DNA from: Streptomyces sp. CC228A | Lineage (GTDB): Bacteria > Actinomycetota > Actinomycetes > Streptomycetales > Streptomycetaceae | DNA: 64,000 nucleotides | Assembly: GCF_021390935.1 (NCBI RefSeq) | Contig: NZ_JAJPUI010000002.1 | Span: forward strand, 620,001-684,000 | Reading direction: 5' to 3' | Shown: piece after piece, positions 1 through 8,342 of the stretch | Layout: each line of letters opens with the position of its first letter | Numbering within the stretch: position 1 is the first letter of the stretch | Made by a program: the position numbers and the translations under genes | The notes under the pieces: model-generated | Seen by the model: only the letters and a program-made list of their open reading frames with translations | Told to the model about the DNA's origin: nothing | Databases searched by the model: none

Positions 1-1
1 T

Positions 2-166
2 GTGGGCGCGGTCGAGGGCGCGCTGCTGGGCGGTCTGCTGCTCGCGGGGGTGCCGAAGGAGGTCGCGGCCCCGGCGGTGCTGCTGTACCGGCTGCTGACG
101 CTGTGGCTGCCGGTGCTGCCGGGCTGGTTCTCGTTCAACTACCTGACGCGGAAGGGTTCGCTCTAG
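2..166 (+). CDS. C-terminal end of a flippase-like (UPF0104/YbhN-type) membrane protein, partial
   Basis: Only the last 54 codons are in the window; the gene enters from the left edge and stops at TAG 164-166. The visible part contains one hydrophobic stretch (GALLGGLLLAGV), a region around PAVLLYRLLTLWLPVLPGW, and a short basic tail ending TRKGSL. This conserved ending (YR..T.WLP...G) is typical of the lysylphosphatidylglycerol-synthetase transmembrane family, multi-pass proteins thought to flip lipids or act in envelope lipid synthesis. The family is inferred from the C-terminus alone; the substrate cannot be told. Confidence 0.7.
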   Translation: MGAVEGALLGGLLLAGVPKEVAAPAVLLYRLLTLWLPVLPGWFSFNYLTRKGSL

Positions 167-215
167 GCCGACGGGGCGCGGCCCGCCCGCGGAAGGTCCG
201 CCGGCGCCTCCCGGG

Positions 216-319
216 CGGCTCCGCAGGGCGTTCCCCCGCTGTACGGCCGACGGCTCCGCAGGGCGTTCCCCCGCTGTACGGCCGACGGCTCCGCAGGCGT
301 TCCCCTGCTGTACGGTCGG
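216..319. repeat. 35-bp tandem repeat, three copies, in the 367-bp spacer before the molybdate regulator
   Basis: Copies lie at 216-250, 251-285 and 286-319. The first two are identical; the third has lost one G and carries three substitutions. Each unit contains the words ctccgcagggcgttccc and gctgtacggccga. The rest of the spacer (167-533) holds no convincing gene: open frames there are arginine- and proline-rich reads of GC-rich sequence. The only other signal is the promoter at 497-526. Confidence 0.85.
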
Positions 320-496
320 CGGCTTCGGCCGCTCTGCGGCTGCCCGGCCGGCGGGTTCCGCAGGGGCCCGCGGCCGGTCCCGGCAGTCGCCGTTCGGGCC
401 CACACGGCCCGTACGCGGGGTCCCGAGCGCGCTCCCCCGGCATGGGAGTTTCGCACCGCACTGACCGCAGCCGCCAGGAGGATCAGCCGATTCCCC

Positions 497-526
497 TTGC
501 AGATGCGAGCACTACCGGCCTAGATT
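497..526 (+). promoter_or_regulatory. Probable leaderless promoter of the HTH-TOBE regulator
   Basis: A -10 hexamer TAGATT (521-526) fits the Streptomyces TANNNT consensus. A weak -35 candidate TTGCAG lies at 497-502 with an 18-bp spacer. The predicted transcription start falls at the ATG at 534, and there is no Shine-Dalgarno sequence between -10 and ATG, so the mRNA is probably leaderless. Confidence 0.5.
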
Positions 527-533
527 GCCGCAC

Positions 534-929
534 ATGCGGTCCTATACCACTCAGCAGGCGGCGCGGCTCCTCGGCGTGAGCGCCGACACCGTTCGCCGCT
601 GGGCCGACGCCGGAAGGCTGCCGACCCGCAGGGACGAGACGGGCAGGCGCCTCGTCGACGGGCCCGACCTGGCCGCCTTCGCCGTGGAGCTGGCGCAGCA
701 GGCGGACGAGGCCGGGGACGTGCCGTACACCAGCGCCCGCAACGCGTTCGCGGGCATCGTGACGGCAGTGAAGCTCGGCGACGTGGCCGCGCAGGTGGAG
801 ATCCAGGCGGGACCGCACCGGCTGGTGTCGCTGCTCACCCGGGAGGCCGTGGAGGAACTCGGCCTGGAGGTCGGCGTCGAAGCGGTGGCGCGGGTGAAGT
901 CCACCAGTGTCCTCGTCGACCGTGTCTGA
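534..929 (+). CDS. HTH-TOBE (Mop domain) transcriptional regulator of molybdate uptake
   Basis: The 131-residue protein has an N-terminal MerR/excisionase-type helix-turn-helix ([20 protein letters not shown], residues about 4-24) and a C-terminal TOBE/Mop domain ([18 protein letters not shown] to [12 protein letters not shown], about 62-129), the fold that binds molybdate or tungstate in ModE, ModC and molbindins. It sits 17 bp upstream of modA in the same direction, so a ModE-like role sensing molybdate and controlling modABC is likely. A TTG in frame at 525 is an alternative start, but the -10 box at 521-526 favours the ATG at 534. The DNA target is not known from the sequence. Confidence 0.85.
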   Translation: MRSYTTQQAARLLGVSADTVRRWADAGRLPTRRDETGRRLVDGPDLAAFAVELAQQADEAGDVPYTSARNAFAGIVTAVKLGDVAAQVEIQAGPHRLVSLLTREAVEELGLEVGVEAVARVKSTSVLVDRV

Positions 930-945
930 GCGTCCGGAGGTCGCG

Positions 946-1707
946 ATGTTCCGTCGTGTGGCGGGGGCGGTGTGCGCGGGGGCGGTGCTGCTCTCCCTCA
1001 CGGCGTGCGGCGGTGCCCCGTCCGGCGGCGGCGAGGCCGGCGGCGGCAGGCTGACCGTGCTGGCCGCCGCGTCGCTGACCGACGTGTTCGAGGACGTGGG
1101 CGCCGCGTACGAGAAGGAGCACCCCGGCACCGAGGTCGCGTTCTCCTTCGCCGGGTCGCAGGAGCTGGCCTCGCAGGTGCGCCAGGGGGCTCCGGCGGAC
1201 GTCCTGGTCACGGCGGATGCGGCGACGATGGACTCCCTGGAGGGCGAGACGCGCGAGCCCGTCGTCATCGCCCGGAACCGGCTCGTCATCGCCACCGCCG
1301 CGGGCAACCCGGAGGGCGTCGCCGGTCTGAAGGACCTGGCCCGCAGCGACCTCAAGGTGGTGCTCGCCGCCCCCGAGGTGCCCGTCGGGCGCTACAGCCG
1401 GCAGGCCCTCGACCGGGCGGGTGCGGCGGTACGGCCCGTGTCGGAGGAGCCGAACGTCCGCGCCGTCCTCGCCAAGGTGCGGCTCGGCGAGGCGGACGCG
1501 GGGCTCGTGTACGCCACGGACGCCGCCGCGGCCGGCGGCGAGATCGCTGCCGTCGCCGTGCCGGACGCGCAGAACGCCGTCGCCTCCTACCCGGCGGCAG
1601 CGCTGGACTCGGCGGAGAACGAGCAGGGCGCCCGGTCCTTCGTGGCGTGGCTGCGGTCCGCGCAGGCGCGCGGGCTGCTGGAGCGGGCGGGATTCGAGGC
1701 ACCGTGA
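946..1707 (+). CDS. modA: Molybdate ABC transporter, substrate-binding lipoprotein ModA
   Basis: The 253-residue precursor starts with a lipoprotein signal peptide: a basic start, a hydrophobic core and the lipobox SLTAC, so the mature Cys is about residue 22. The body is a type-2 periplasmic-binding fold; [13 protein letters not shown] and the following [20 protein letters not shown] segments match the ModA oxyanion-binding family. GTG 907 is an in-frame alternative, but ATG 946 has GGAGG at 936-940 and places the signal peptide correctly. The stop overlaps the modB start (GTGA at 1704-1707), showing translational coupling. It captures molybdate at the outer membrane face for ModBC. Confidence 0.93.
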   Translation: MFRRVAGAVCAGAVLLSLTACGGAPSGGGEAGGGRLTVLAAASLTDVFEDVGAAYEKEHPGTEVAFSFAGSQELASQVRQGAPADVLVTADAATMDSLEGETREPVVIARNRLVIATAAGNPEGVAGLKDLARSDLKVVLAAPEVPVGRYSRQALDRAGAAVRPVSEEPNVRAVLAKVRLGEADAGLVYATDAAAAGGEIAAVAVPDAQNAVASYPAAALDSAENEQGARSFVAWLRSAQARGLLERAGFEAP

Positions 1708-2636
1708 GCACCGCCCCGCGCCGGGTCCCCGCGGCGCTCGCACTGCCCGCCGCCGTGGCCGTGGCGTTCCTGCTGGTGCCTCTGGCAGGGGTGCTGGCGC
1801 ACGCGCCGTGGGGCAGCCTGGCCGGGCGCCTGACGGCCCCCGCCGTGCGCGAGGCGCTGGGCCTGTCGGTGGTCGTGTCGGCGTGGGCGCTGCTGCTGTC
1901 CCTCCTGCTCGGCGTACCGCTGGCGTGGGTGCTGGCCCGGGTGGACTTCCCGGGGAAGCCCCTCGTACGGGTCCTGGTGATGCTGCCGATGGTGCTGCCG
2001 CCGACCGTGGCGGGTGTGGCGCTGCTCCAGGGGTTCGGGCGGCGGGGGCTGCTGGGCGGTGCGCTGGAGGACTGGTTCGGGGTGGCGCTGCCGTTCTCGA
2101 CCGCGGGGGCCGTCGTGGCGGCGGCGTTCGTGTCGCTGCCGTTCCTGGTGATCAGTCTGGAAGGCGCGCTGGCGGGGCTGCACCCGCGGTACGAGGAGAC
2201 CGCGGCGTCCCTGGGCGCGTCGCCGCTGCGCGCGTTCTTCACGGTGACGGTGCCGATGGTCGGCCCCGGGCTGGTCGCGGGCGCGGCGCTGTGCTGGGCG
2301 CGGGCCCTCGGGGAGTTCGGGGCGACGATCACCTTCGCCGGGAACCTCCCCGGCACCACCCAGACCCTGCCCCTCCAGGTGTACCTGCTGCTGCAGAACG
2401 ACCCGGCGGGCGCGGTCGCGGTCTCCCTGCTGCTGCTCGTGGTGGCCACGGCGGTGCTGGTCGCCCTGCGCGGCCGCTGGCTGGGGCCCGCGGCCTCCCG
2501 GACCCCTGCTGCGGCGGCCCGGGACGGGGACGCGCAGGAGCCGCAGCCGGGTCCCCGCGACCCGCACCCGGCCGCCGGGGAGGCGAGGGCCGCAGCGGAC
2601 GCGGACGCCGGCGGGGCGGGTGGCGGGGGCCGCTGA
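1704..2636 (+). CDS. modB: Molybdate ABC transporter permease ModB
   Basis: The 310-residue integral membrane protein has five or six hydrophobic segments. Its cytoplasmic EAA loop ([21 protein letters not shown], roughly residues 171-191) is the contact site for the ModC ATPase, and the region [13 protein letters not shown] is typical of molybdate and sulfate permeases. The last 50 residues are a low-complexity Ala/Asp/Pro/Gly tail that is unusually long for ModB. Its GTG start overlaps the modA stop and its TGA overlaps the most likely modC start, so modABC is one operon. Confidence 0.92.
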   Translation: MSTAPRRVPAALALPAAVAVAFLLVPLAGVLAHAPWGSLAGRLTAPAVREALGLSVVVSAWALLLSLLLGVPLAWVLARVDFPGKPLVRVLVMLPMVLPPTVAGVALLQGFGRRGLLGGALEDWFGVALPFSTAGAVVAAAFVSLPFLVISLEGALAGLHPRYEETAASLGASPLRAFFTVTVPMVGPGLVAGAALCWARALGEFGATITFAGNLPGTTQTLPLQVYLLLQNDPAGAVAVSLLLLVVATAVLVALRGRWLGPAASRTPAAAARDGDAQEPQPGPRDPHPAAGEARAAADADAGGAGGGGR

Positions 2637-3673
2637 GCGCCCGCGTCACCGGGGCCGTCACCGTGGAGCTGGACGTGCCCGCCGGGACGACCGTCGCCGT
2701 GGTGGGGCCGAACGGCGCCGGGAAGACGACGCTGCTGCGCGCCCTGCTCGGGCTCACCCCCGCGCCACCGCGTCGTCGGTACGGCTCGGCGACGACGAGC
2801 TCGCGCAGGTGCCGCCGCACCGGCGGGGGTCGCGTGGGTGCCGCAGGACGGGGCGCTGTTCCCGCACCTGTCGGCGCTGGCCAACACCGCGTACGGGCTC
2901 CGCTCGCAGGGCGTTCCCCGGCGGCACGCGCGCGTGGCGGCCCGGGAGCGGCTGGAGCGGCTCGGGGTCGGGCGGTTCGCCCACCGCAGGCCGGGTGAGC
3001 TGTCGGGCGGCCAGGCGCAGCGGGTGGCACTGGCCCGGGCGCTCGCCGCGCGGCCCCGGCTGCTGCTGCTCGACGAGCCGCTGGCAGCGCTGGACCAGAC
3101 GACCCGGGCGCGGGTGCGGCACACCCTGCGGCAGCACCTGGCCGGCTTCCCGGGGGTGTGCCTGATCGTGACGCACGACCCGGTGGAGGCGGTGTCGCTC
3201 GCCGACCGGGTGCTGGTGCTGGAGGAGGGCCGTGTCGTCCAGTACGCGGAGCCCGGTGAGGTGGCCCGCCATCCACGCTCCCCGTGGGTGGCCCGCATGC
3301 TCGGGCGGAACGCCTGGTCCGGCACCGTGCGGGACGGGGGGCTGGAGCCGGTCGGCGGGGGCGGCTGGTCACCGCCGCCGACCCGGCTCCGCCGGACGGG
3401 ACGGCGGCGCTCGCGGTGGTCGCCCCCGAGGCGGTGTCCCTGCACCGGGCGCGCCCGTCCGGCGGCAGCCCGCGCAACGTCTGGCGGGGCACCGTGCGGG
3501 AGCTCACCGCGCACGGTGCGCGCCTGCGCGTGCTGGTCGCGGACGCGCCGGCGCCCGGGCTGGACGTGGTGGCGGAGGTCACCCCGGCGGCCGTGGCGGA
3601 ACTGCGGCTGGCGGAGGGTGCCGAGGTGTGGGTCAGCGTGAAGGCGACCGAGATCACCGTCGTCCCTCTGTGA
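2633..3673 (+). pseudogene. modC: Molybdate ABC transporter ATPase ModC, frame broken by three apparent 1-base losses
   Basis: The ABC motifs are all present but spread over three frames: Walker A GPNGAGKTT near 2707 (frame 2), a short stretch ending QVPPHRRG (frame 1), then VAWVPQDGALFPH, signature LSGGQAQR, Walker B LLLLDEPLAALD and the H-loop THD (frame 3), and finally the C-terminal TOBE domain RLVTAADP to KATEITVVPL back in frame 2. The breaks fall near 2762-2765, in the G-run 2825-2829 and in the G-run near 3357-3361. Each is a one-base loss, and three losses restore the frame, giving about 347 residues, the normal ModC length. I infer sequencing or assembly error as more likely than a true pseudogene. 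The start is uncertain: CTG 2633 overlapping the modB TGA, or GTG 2663 for a shorter product. Confidence 0.8.
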
Positions 3674-3724
3674 CGTACCGGAAGGACCACCGGGCGGAAC
3701 CACGCACGTCCCCTCACCACCCGC

Positions 3725-5401
3725 ATGGACGCCCGCGCAGGCGGTGGGCCGTCGGCGCGCCGACGATGGACGCATGCCGTTCACCCGCCCCACCCGGCGC
3801 CGCCGGGCCCCCGGCGGCTCCGCGCCGCCCGCGTCCCCCGGCGCGCGGTCGGCCTCGCCGCCGCGGTCGTCCTCGCAGCGGCCGCCGCGGGCTGCGGCGG
3901 GGGCGGAGACGGCGACGCCCCGCGCAAGGGCACGCCGAGCGCGCTGGGCGACCTCGCCCGGCAGGAGCTGTCCTGGAGCCCGTGCGTCCCCTCCCCGGTC
4001 TCGGAGGGCAACCAGCCGGCGCCCAGCCCGCTCCCCGACGGCACGCTCTGGGAGTGCGCGTTCATGGACGTGCCGCTCGACTACTCCACCACCGGGGGCG
4101 AGACCATCGAGCTGGGCCTCATCCGCGCCAAGGCCCGCGACGCGTCGCGCCGGATCGGCTCCCTGCTGTTCAACTTCGGCGGGCCGGGCGGCTCCGGCAT
4201 CACGGCCCTGCCCGCCTTCGCGCCGGACTACGAGGCCCTGCGCAGCCGCTACGACCTGGTCAGCTTCGACCCGCGCGGGGTGGGCCGCAGCGAGGGCGTG
4301 CGCTGCTTCGACGACAGCGAGCTGGACGCGTTCTTCGCCCAGGACTCCACGCCCGACAGCCCGGCGGAGGAGCGGGCGCTGGTCGACTCCCTGGAGGAGT
4401 ACGCGTCGGCCTGCGAGGAGGACTCCGGGGAGCTGCTGCCGCACGTCGGCACGGAGAACGCGGCCCGTGACATGGACCTCATGCGGCAGGTCCTCGGCGA
4501 CGGCAAGCTGTACTACTTCGGCATCTCGTACGGCACGGAGCTGGGCGCCGTCTACGCGCACCTCTTCCCGAAGAACGTCGGCCGGGCCGTGCTGGACGCG
4601 GTCGTGGACCCCGGCGGCACCGCCCTGGAGGGCGCGCTCGGTCAGGCCAGGGGCTTCCAGCTCGCGCTGGACAACTTCGTGCGGGACTGCGTCTCGCGCG
4701 GCGACGAGTGCCTGCTGCCCGGCAGCACCCCGGACGAGGTGAAGTCCTTCATCCAGGACCTGCTGGCCCGGCTCGACCGGGAGCCCGTCGACGGTGCCGG
4801 CACCCGCGAGCTGACGCAGACCCACGCGGCGAACGGCATCATCCAGGCGCTGTACTCCAAGGAGTACTGGCCGTACCTGGAGCAGGCCTTGGACGAGGCC
4901 GACGGCGGCGACGGCGCCCTGCTGCTCGCCCTGTCGGACTCCCTGAACGGCCGCGACGAGACGGGCCGCTACAACAACCTCCAGGCGGCGAACGCGGCCA
5001 TCAACTGCGTGGACACCAAGCAGCGCTTCACACGGGAGGACGTGGAGGAGCACCTGCCGAAGTTCCGCGAGGCGTCCCCCGTGCTCGGCGAGTGGTTCGC
5101 CTGGGGCCTGCTCGGCTGCTCCCAGTGGCCGGTCCCCGGCACCTGGGACAACCCGGTCGTCAGCGCCCCGGACGCGCCGCCGATCCTCGTCATCGGCACC
5201 ACGGGCGACCCCGCCACGCCGTACGAGGGCGCCGCGGCGATGGCCGCGGCCCTCGGCAAGGGCGTCGGGGTGGAGGTCACCTACCGCGGCGAGGGGCACG
5301 GCGCGTACAACTCGGGCGACGCGTGCATCAAGCGGATCGTCGACGCGTACCTGCTGAACGGGAAGGTCCCGGCCTCCGGAACGGTCTGTCCCACGACTTA
5401 G
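3725..5401 (+). CDS. Secreted tripeptidyl aminopeptidase-type alpha/beta hydrolase, lipoprotein
   Basis: The protein belongs to the Streptomyces SlpD/SlpE-like tripeptidyl aminopeptidase family (peptidase S33). A lipoprotein signal (VGLAAAVVLAAAAAGC) is followed by the oxyanion region FNFGGPGGSG, SFDPRGVGRS, the nucleophile elbow GISYGTELG, the acid segment VIGTTGDPATP and the catalytic His in GEGHGAY. It likely releases tripeptides from protein N-termini outside the cell. The open frame begins at ATG 3725, but that gives an implausibly long pre-region with no SD. ATG 3774 (starting MPFTRP) is better placed, 6 bases after GACGAT, but needs a one-base loss in the C-run 3808-3812 to join. It is about 60 percent similar to the next gene, a tandem paralogue. 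Confidence 0.85.
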   Translation: MDARAGGGPSARRRWTHAVHPPHPAPPGPRRLRAARVPRRAVGLAAAVVLAAAAAGCGGGGDGDAPRKGTPSALGDLARQELSWSPCVPSPVSEGNQPAPSPLPDGTLWECAFMDVPLDYSTTGGETIELGLIRAKARDASRRIGSLLFNFGGPGGSGITALPAFAPDYEALRSRYDLVSFDPRGVGRSEGVRCFDDSELDAFFAQDSTPDSPAEERALVDSLEEYASACEEDSGELLPHVGTENAARDMDLMRQVLGDGKLYYFGISYGTELGAVYAHLFPKNVGRAVLDAVVDPGGTALEGALGQARGFQLALDNFVRDCVSRGDECLLPGSTPDEVKSFIQDLLARLDREPVDGAGTRELTQTHAANGIIQALYSKEYWPYLEQALDEADGGDGALLLALSDSLNGRDETGRYNNLQAANAAINCVDTKQRFTREDVEEHLPKFREASPVLGEWFAWGLLGCSQWPVPGTWDNPVVSAPDAPPILVIGTTGDPATPYEGAAAMAAALGKGVGVEVTYRGEGHGAYNSGDACIKRIVDAYLLNGKVPASGTVCPTT

Positions 5402-5439
5402 GATGGCCGCATTCGTCGGATTCGTGGGGTGGTCAGGGC

Positions 5440-6981
5440 ATGGGCGGACGTCGTTCCATACGGGTGCGGGCCGGCGCGGCGGCCGCGGTCGCGGCGCTCC
5501 TGGCGGGGGCCGTGGCCGGCTGCCAGTCGGAGGGTGCGGGCCGGAGTGAGGGCCGGAGTGACGGCAAGGGCGCCGGCTCGGGCGGCCCGTACGCGGCCCA
5601 GGACGTGGACTGGCGGGCCTGCGAGGCCCCCGGGGGCGGGGAGCGGCCGTCCAAGGGGTGGCGCTGCGCCGACGTGGAGGTGCCCGTCGACTACGCCGAC
5701 CCGGACGGCGAGACGCTGTCCGTCGCGCTGATCCGCAAGGAGGCGACGAGCCGGAAGGACCGCATCGGCTCGCTCCTGTTCAACTTCGGCGGGCCCGGCG
5801 CGTCCGGCGTCGCCACCCTGCCGGCCTACGAGACCGAGTACGCCGGGCTCAACGCCCGCTACGACCTGGTGGCGTTCGACCCGCGCGGCGTCGGCGGCAG
5901 CTCGGGCGTGGTGTGCCGCGGCGACAAGGAGCAGGAGAAGGCGCTGGCCGAGGTCGACTCCACGCCCGACACGGCGGCCGAGGAGGCCGCCTACATGCGG
6001 GACGCCCGCTCCTTCGGGGCCGGCTGCGCCCGGGCGGCGGGGGACCTGCTGCCGCACCTGACCACGTCGAACACCGCACGGGACATGGACGTCCTCCGGC
6101 AGGTGCTGGGCGACGACAAGCTGCACTACCTCGGCTTCTCGTACGGCACGCAGCTGGGTGCCGTGTACGCGCACCTCTTCCCGAAGAACGTCGGCCGGCT
6201 CGTGCTGGACGCGGTCGTCGACCCGACCGCCGACACGGCGGCCCACGCCCGCCACCAGACGACCGGGTTCCAGAGGGCGCTGAACAACTACTTCCACAAG
6301 CAGGGCGAGGACCCGAAGGAGGGCACCGCGCGCGTGGCGGCGCTGCTGGAGCGGCTGGACGAGCAGCCGCTGCCCGCGGGCGACGGCCGGAAGCTGACGC
6401 AGAGCCTCGGCGTCACGGGCATCATCTACCCGCTGTACTCCGAGGACATGTGGCCCTACCTGACCCAGGGCCTGGACGACGCCGAGAGCGGTGACGGGAC
6501 CATGCTGCTGGCCCTCGCGGACGGGTACAACGAACGGGGCGAGGACGGCCGCTACGGCACCACCACGCACGCCCAGCGCGCCATCTCCTGCGCCGACAGC
6601 AGCGAGCGCCCCACCCTGGGGGAGGCACGGGCGCTGGTGAGGGACCTCGCCGGGGTCTCCCCGGTGTTCGGGCCCGCGCTGGCCTGGGACACCGCCGGCT
6701 GGTGCGCCGACTGGCCCGCGAAGGGCGAGCGCGCCACGGTCGAGGTGAGCGCCCCCGGCGCGGCCCCCATCCTGGTGGTCGGGACGACGGGCGACTCGGC
6801 GACGCCGTACGAGGGCGCCCGGACCATGGCGGAGGAGCTCGGCGAGGGCGTGGGCGTCCTCGTCACCAACGAGGGCGAGGGCCACGGCGCCTACGGGTCG
6901 GCGTCCTGCGCGACCCGCGTCATCGACGACTACCTGCTGCGCGGCAAGGTGCCGGCGGACGGCACCACCTGCAAGGGCTGA
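5440..6981 (+). CDS. Second tripeptidyl aminopeptidase-type alpha/beta hydrolase, lipoprotein
   Basis: This 513-residue paralogue of the preceding gene has the same architecture: lipoprotein signal ending AGAVAGC, FNFGGPGASG, FDPRGVGGS, nucleophile elbow GFSYGTQLG, acid region VVGTTGDSATP and His in GEGHGAY. The shared block AVYAHLFPKNVGR is identical in the two proteins. Only 38 bp separate it from the upstream copy, so the pair arose by tandem duplication and may be co-transcribed. Predicted to be anchored on the outer face of the membrane and to trim N-terminal tripeptides. ATG 5440 is chosen because it directly precedes the Arg-rich n-region of the signal. Confidence 0.88.
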   Translation: MGGRRSIRVRAGAAAAVAALLAGAVAGCQSEGAGRSEGRSDGKGAGSGGPYAAQDVDWRACEAPGGGERPSKGWRCADVEVPVDYADPDGETLSVALIRKEATSRKDRIGSLLFNFGGPGASGVATLPAYETEYAGLNARYDLVAFDPRGVGGSSGVVCRGDKEQEKALAEVDSTPDTAAEEAAYMRDARSFGAGCARAAGDLLPHLTTSNTARDMDVLRQVLGDDKLHYLGFSYGTQLGAVYAHLFPKNVGRLVLDAVVDPTADTAAHARHQTTGFQRALNNYFHKQGEDPKEGTARVAALLERLDEQPLPAGDGRKLTQSLGVTGIIYPLYSEDMWPYLTQGLDDAESGDGTMLLALADGYNERGEDGRYGTTTHAQRAISCADSSERPTLGEARALVRDLAGVSPVFGPALAWDTAGWCADWPAKGERATVEVSAPGAAPILVVGTTGDSATPYEGARTMAEELGEGVGVLVTNEGEGHGAYGSASCATRVIDDYLLRGKVPADGTTCKG

Positions 6982-7022
6982 CCCCCTCCCCCGGCGCGCG
7001 CCGCGGGGGAGACCGGAAACGC

Positions 7023-7070
7023 ACGACGCCAGGCCGGGCCGCACACCGCGGCCGGGCCTGGCGCCGTCGT
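7023..7070. terminator. Bidirectional hairpin between the aminopeptidase gene and moeZ
   Basis: The arms 7023-7042 and 7048-7070 pair over about 18 bp (one mismatch and a small bulge) around a short loop. It lies in the 98-bp space between two convergent genes, so it can end transcription from both sides. No U-tract follows, as is usual in Streptomyces. Confidence 0.8.
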
Positions 7071-7079
7071 CCGCCTGGC

Positions 7080-8258
7080 TCAGTAGACCGGCTTGTGGGG
7101 CTCGATCTGGTTGACCCAGCCGATGACGCCGCCGCCGACGTGGACCGCATCGGAGAAGCCCGCGGACTTCAGCACGGCGAGGACTTCCGCACTGCGGACA
7201 CCCGTCTTGCAATGCAGGACGATCTTCTTGTCCTGCGGCAGGTCCTGGAGGGCGCTGCCCATCAGGAACTCGTTCTTCGGGATCAGGCGCGCGCCGGGGA
7301 TCGAGACGATCTCGTACTCGTTGACCTCGCGGACGTCGATGATGTCGATGTTCTCGCCGTCGTCGATCCACTCCTTGAGCTGCTTCGGAGTGATCGTGGA
7401 GTCGGCGGCCGCCGCCTGGGCCTCCTCCGACACGACGCCGCAGAACGCCTCGTAGTCGATGAGCTCGGTGACGGTCGGGTTGTCCCCGCAGACCGCGCAG
7501 TTCGGGTCCTTGCGGACCTTGACCTGGCGGTACTGCATCTCCAGGGCGTCGTAGATCATGAGGCGGCCGACCAGCGGGTCGCCCACGCCGGTGAGGACCT
7601 TGATCGCCTCGGTGACCTGGATGGAGCCGATGGACGCGCAGAGCACGCCCAGCACGCCGCCCTCGGCGCAGGACGGGACCATGCCCGGCGGCGGGGGCTC
7701 CGGGTAGAGGCAGCGGTAGCAGGGGCCGTGCTCGGACCAGAAGACCGACGCCTGGCCGTCGAAGCGGTAGATGGAGCCCCAGACGTACGGCTTGTTCAGC
7801 AGCACGCACGCGTCGTTGACCAGGTAGCGGGTCGCGAAGTTGTCCGTGCCGTCGACGATCAGGTCGTACTGACCGAAGATGTCCATCACGTTGTCGGCTT
7901 CGAGCCGCTCCTCGTGGAGGACCACGTTCACATACGGGTTGATGCCGAGGACGGAGTCGCGGGCGGACTCCGCCTTGGAGCGGCCGATGTCCGACTGGCT
8001 GTGGATGATCTGGCGCTGCAGGTTCGACTCGTCGACCTCGTCGAACTCCACGATGCCGAGCGTGCCCACACCGGCCGCCGCCAGGTACATCAGGGCGGGC
8101 GAGCCGAGGCCGCCGGCGCCCACGCAGAGCACCTTGGCGTTCTTCAGCCGCTTCTGTCCGTCCATCCCCACGTCGGGGATGATCAGATGGCGGGAGTACC
8201 TGCGGACCTCGTCTACGGTGAGCTCGGCGGCCGGCTCGACCAGGGGTGGCAGCGACAC
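7080..8258 (-). CDS. moeZ: MoeZ: sulfur-carrier adenylyltransferase and sulfurtransferase
   Basis: The 392-residue protein joins an E1-like ThiF/MoeB adenylation domain (RYSRHLIIPDVGMDGQ, nucleotide-binding GAGGLGSPALMYLAAAG, activating region DGTDNFATRY, Zn ligand pairs CYRCLYP and CAVCGD) to a C-terminal rhodanese domain (IIDVREVNEY, active-site loop LHCKTGVRS with the catalytic Cys). MoeZ activates C-terminal Gly-Gly sulfur carriers (MoaD, ThiS, CysO-type) by adenylation and then thiocarboxylation for molybdopterin, thiamine, cysteine or siderophore pathways. It starts at GTG 8258 with GGAG just upstream. Its position 3.4 kb from modABC links molybdenum uptake and cofactor synthesis only loosely. 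Confidence 0.95.
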   Translation of the reverse strand: MSLPPLVEPAAELTVDEVRRYSRHLIIPDVGMDGQKRLKNAKVLCVGAGGLGSPALMYLAAAGVGTLGIVEFDEVDESNLQRQIIHSQSDIGRSKAESARDSVLGINPYVNVVLHEERLEADNVMDIFGQYDLIVDGTDNFATRYLVNDACVLLNKPYVWGSIYRFDGQASVFWSEHGPCYRCLYPEPPPPGMVPSCAEGGVLGVLCASIGSIQVTEAIKVLTGVGDPLVGRLMIYDALEMQYRQVKVRKDPNCAVCGDNPTVTELIDYEAFCGVVSEEAQAAAADSTITPKQLKEWIDDGENIDIIDVREVNEYEIVSIPGARLIPKNEFLMGSALQDLPQDKKIVLHCKTGVRSAEVLAVLKSAGFSDAVHVGGGVIGWVNQIEPHKPVY

Positions 8259-8284
8259 GGGGACTCCGTTGGTCGTATGTCAGT

Positions 8285-8323
8285 ACGGGACTACCCCGCT
8301 CTGGCGGGGACTACTGTTCCCGT
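8285..8323. promoter_or_regulatory. Operator-like repeat array upstream of moeZ
   Basis: The octamer gggactac occurs twice, at 8287-8294 and 8307-8314, exactly 20 bp apart (two helical turns). The pair is enclosed by an inverted repeat, acggga 8285-8290 and tcccgt 8318-8323, and between the octamers lies a 6-bp hairpin ccccgc/gcgggg (8294-8309). It sits 27-65 bp upstream of the moeZ start and ends 20 bp from the stop of the neighbouring gene. Its placement suggests a regulator site for moeZ or a weak terminator for the upstream operon; I cannot name a regulator. Confidence 0.4.
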
Positions 8324-8342
8324 AACACTGCCACGGCCCTCC

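Noticed and set aside
2633..3673. Programmed ribosomal frameshifting in modC
   Set aside because: Three shifts in one gene, and similar shifts in many unrelated genes, with no slippery heptamer plus structure; sequence error is simpler.
1352..5299. A 1315-codon open frame on the minus strand
   Set aside because: It is the mirror of modABC and the aminopeptidase gene in GC-rich DNA; its product is low-complexity Arg/Ala/Pro and has no domain.
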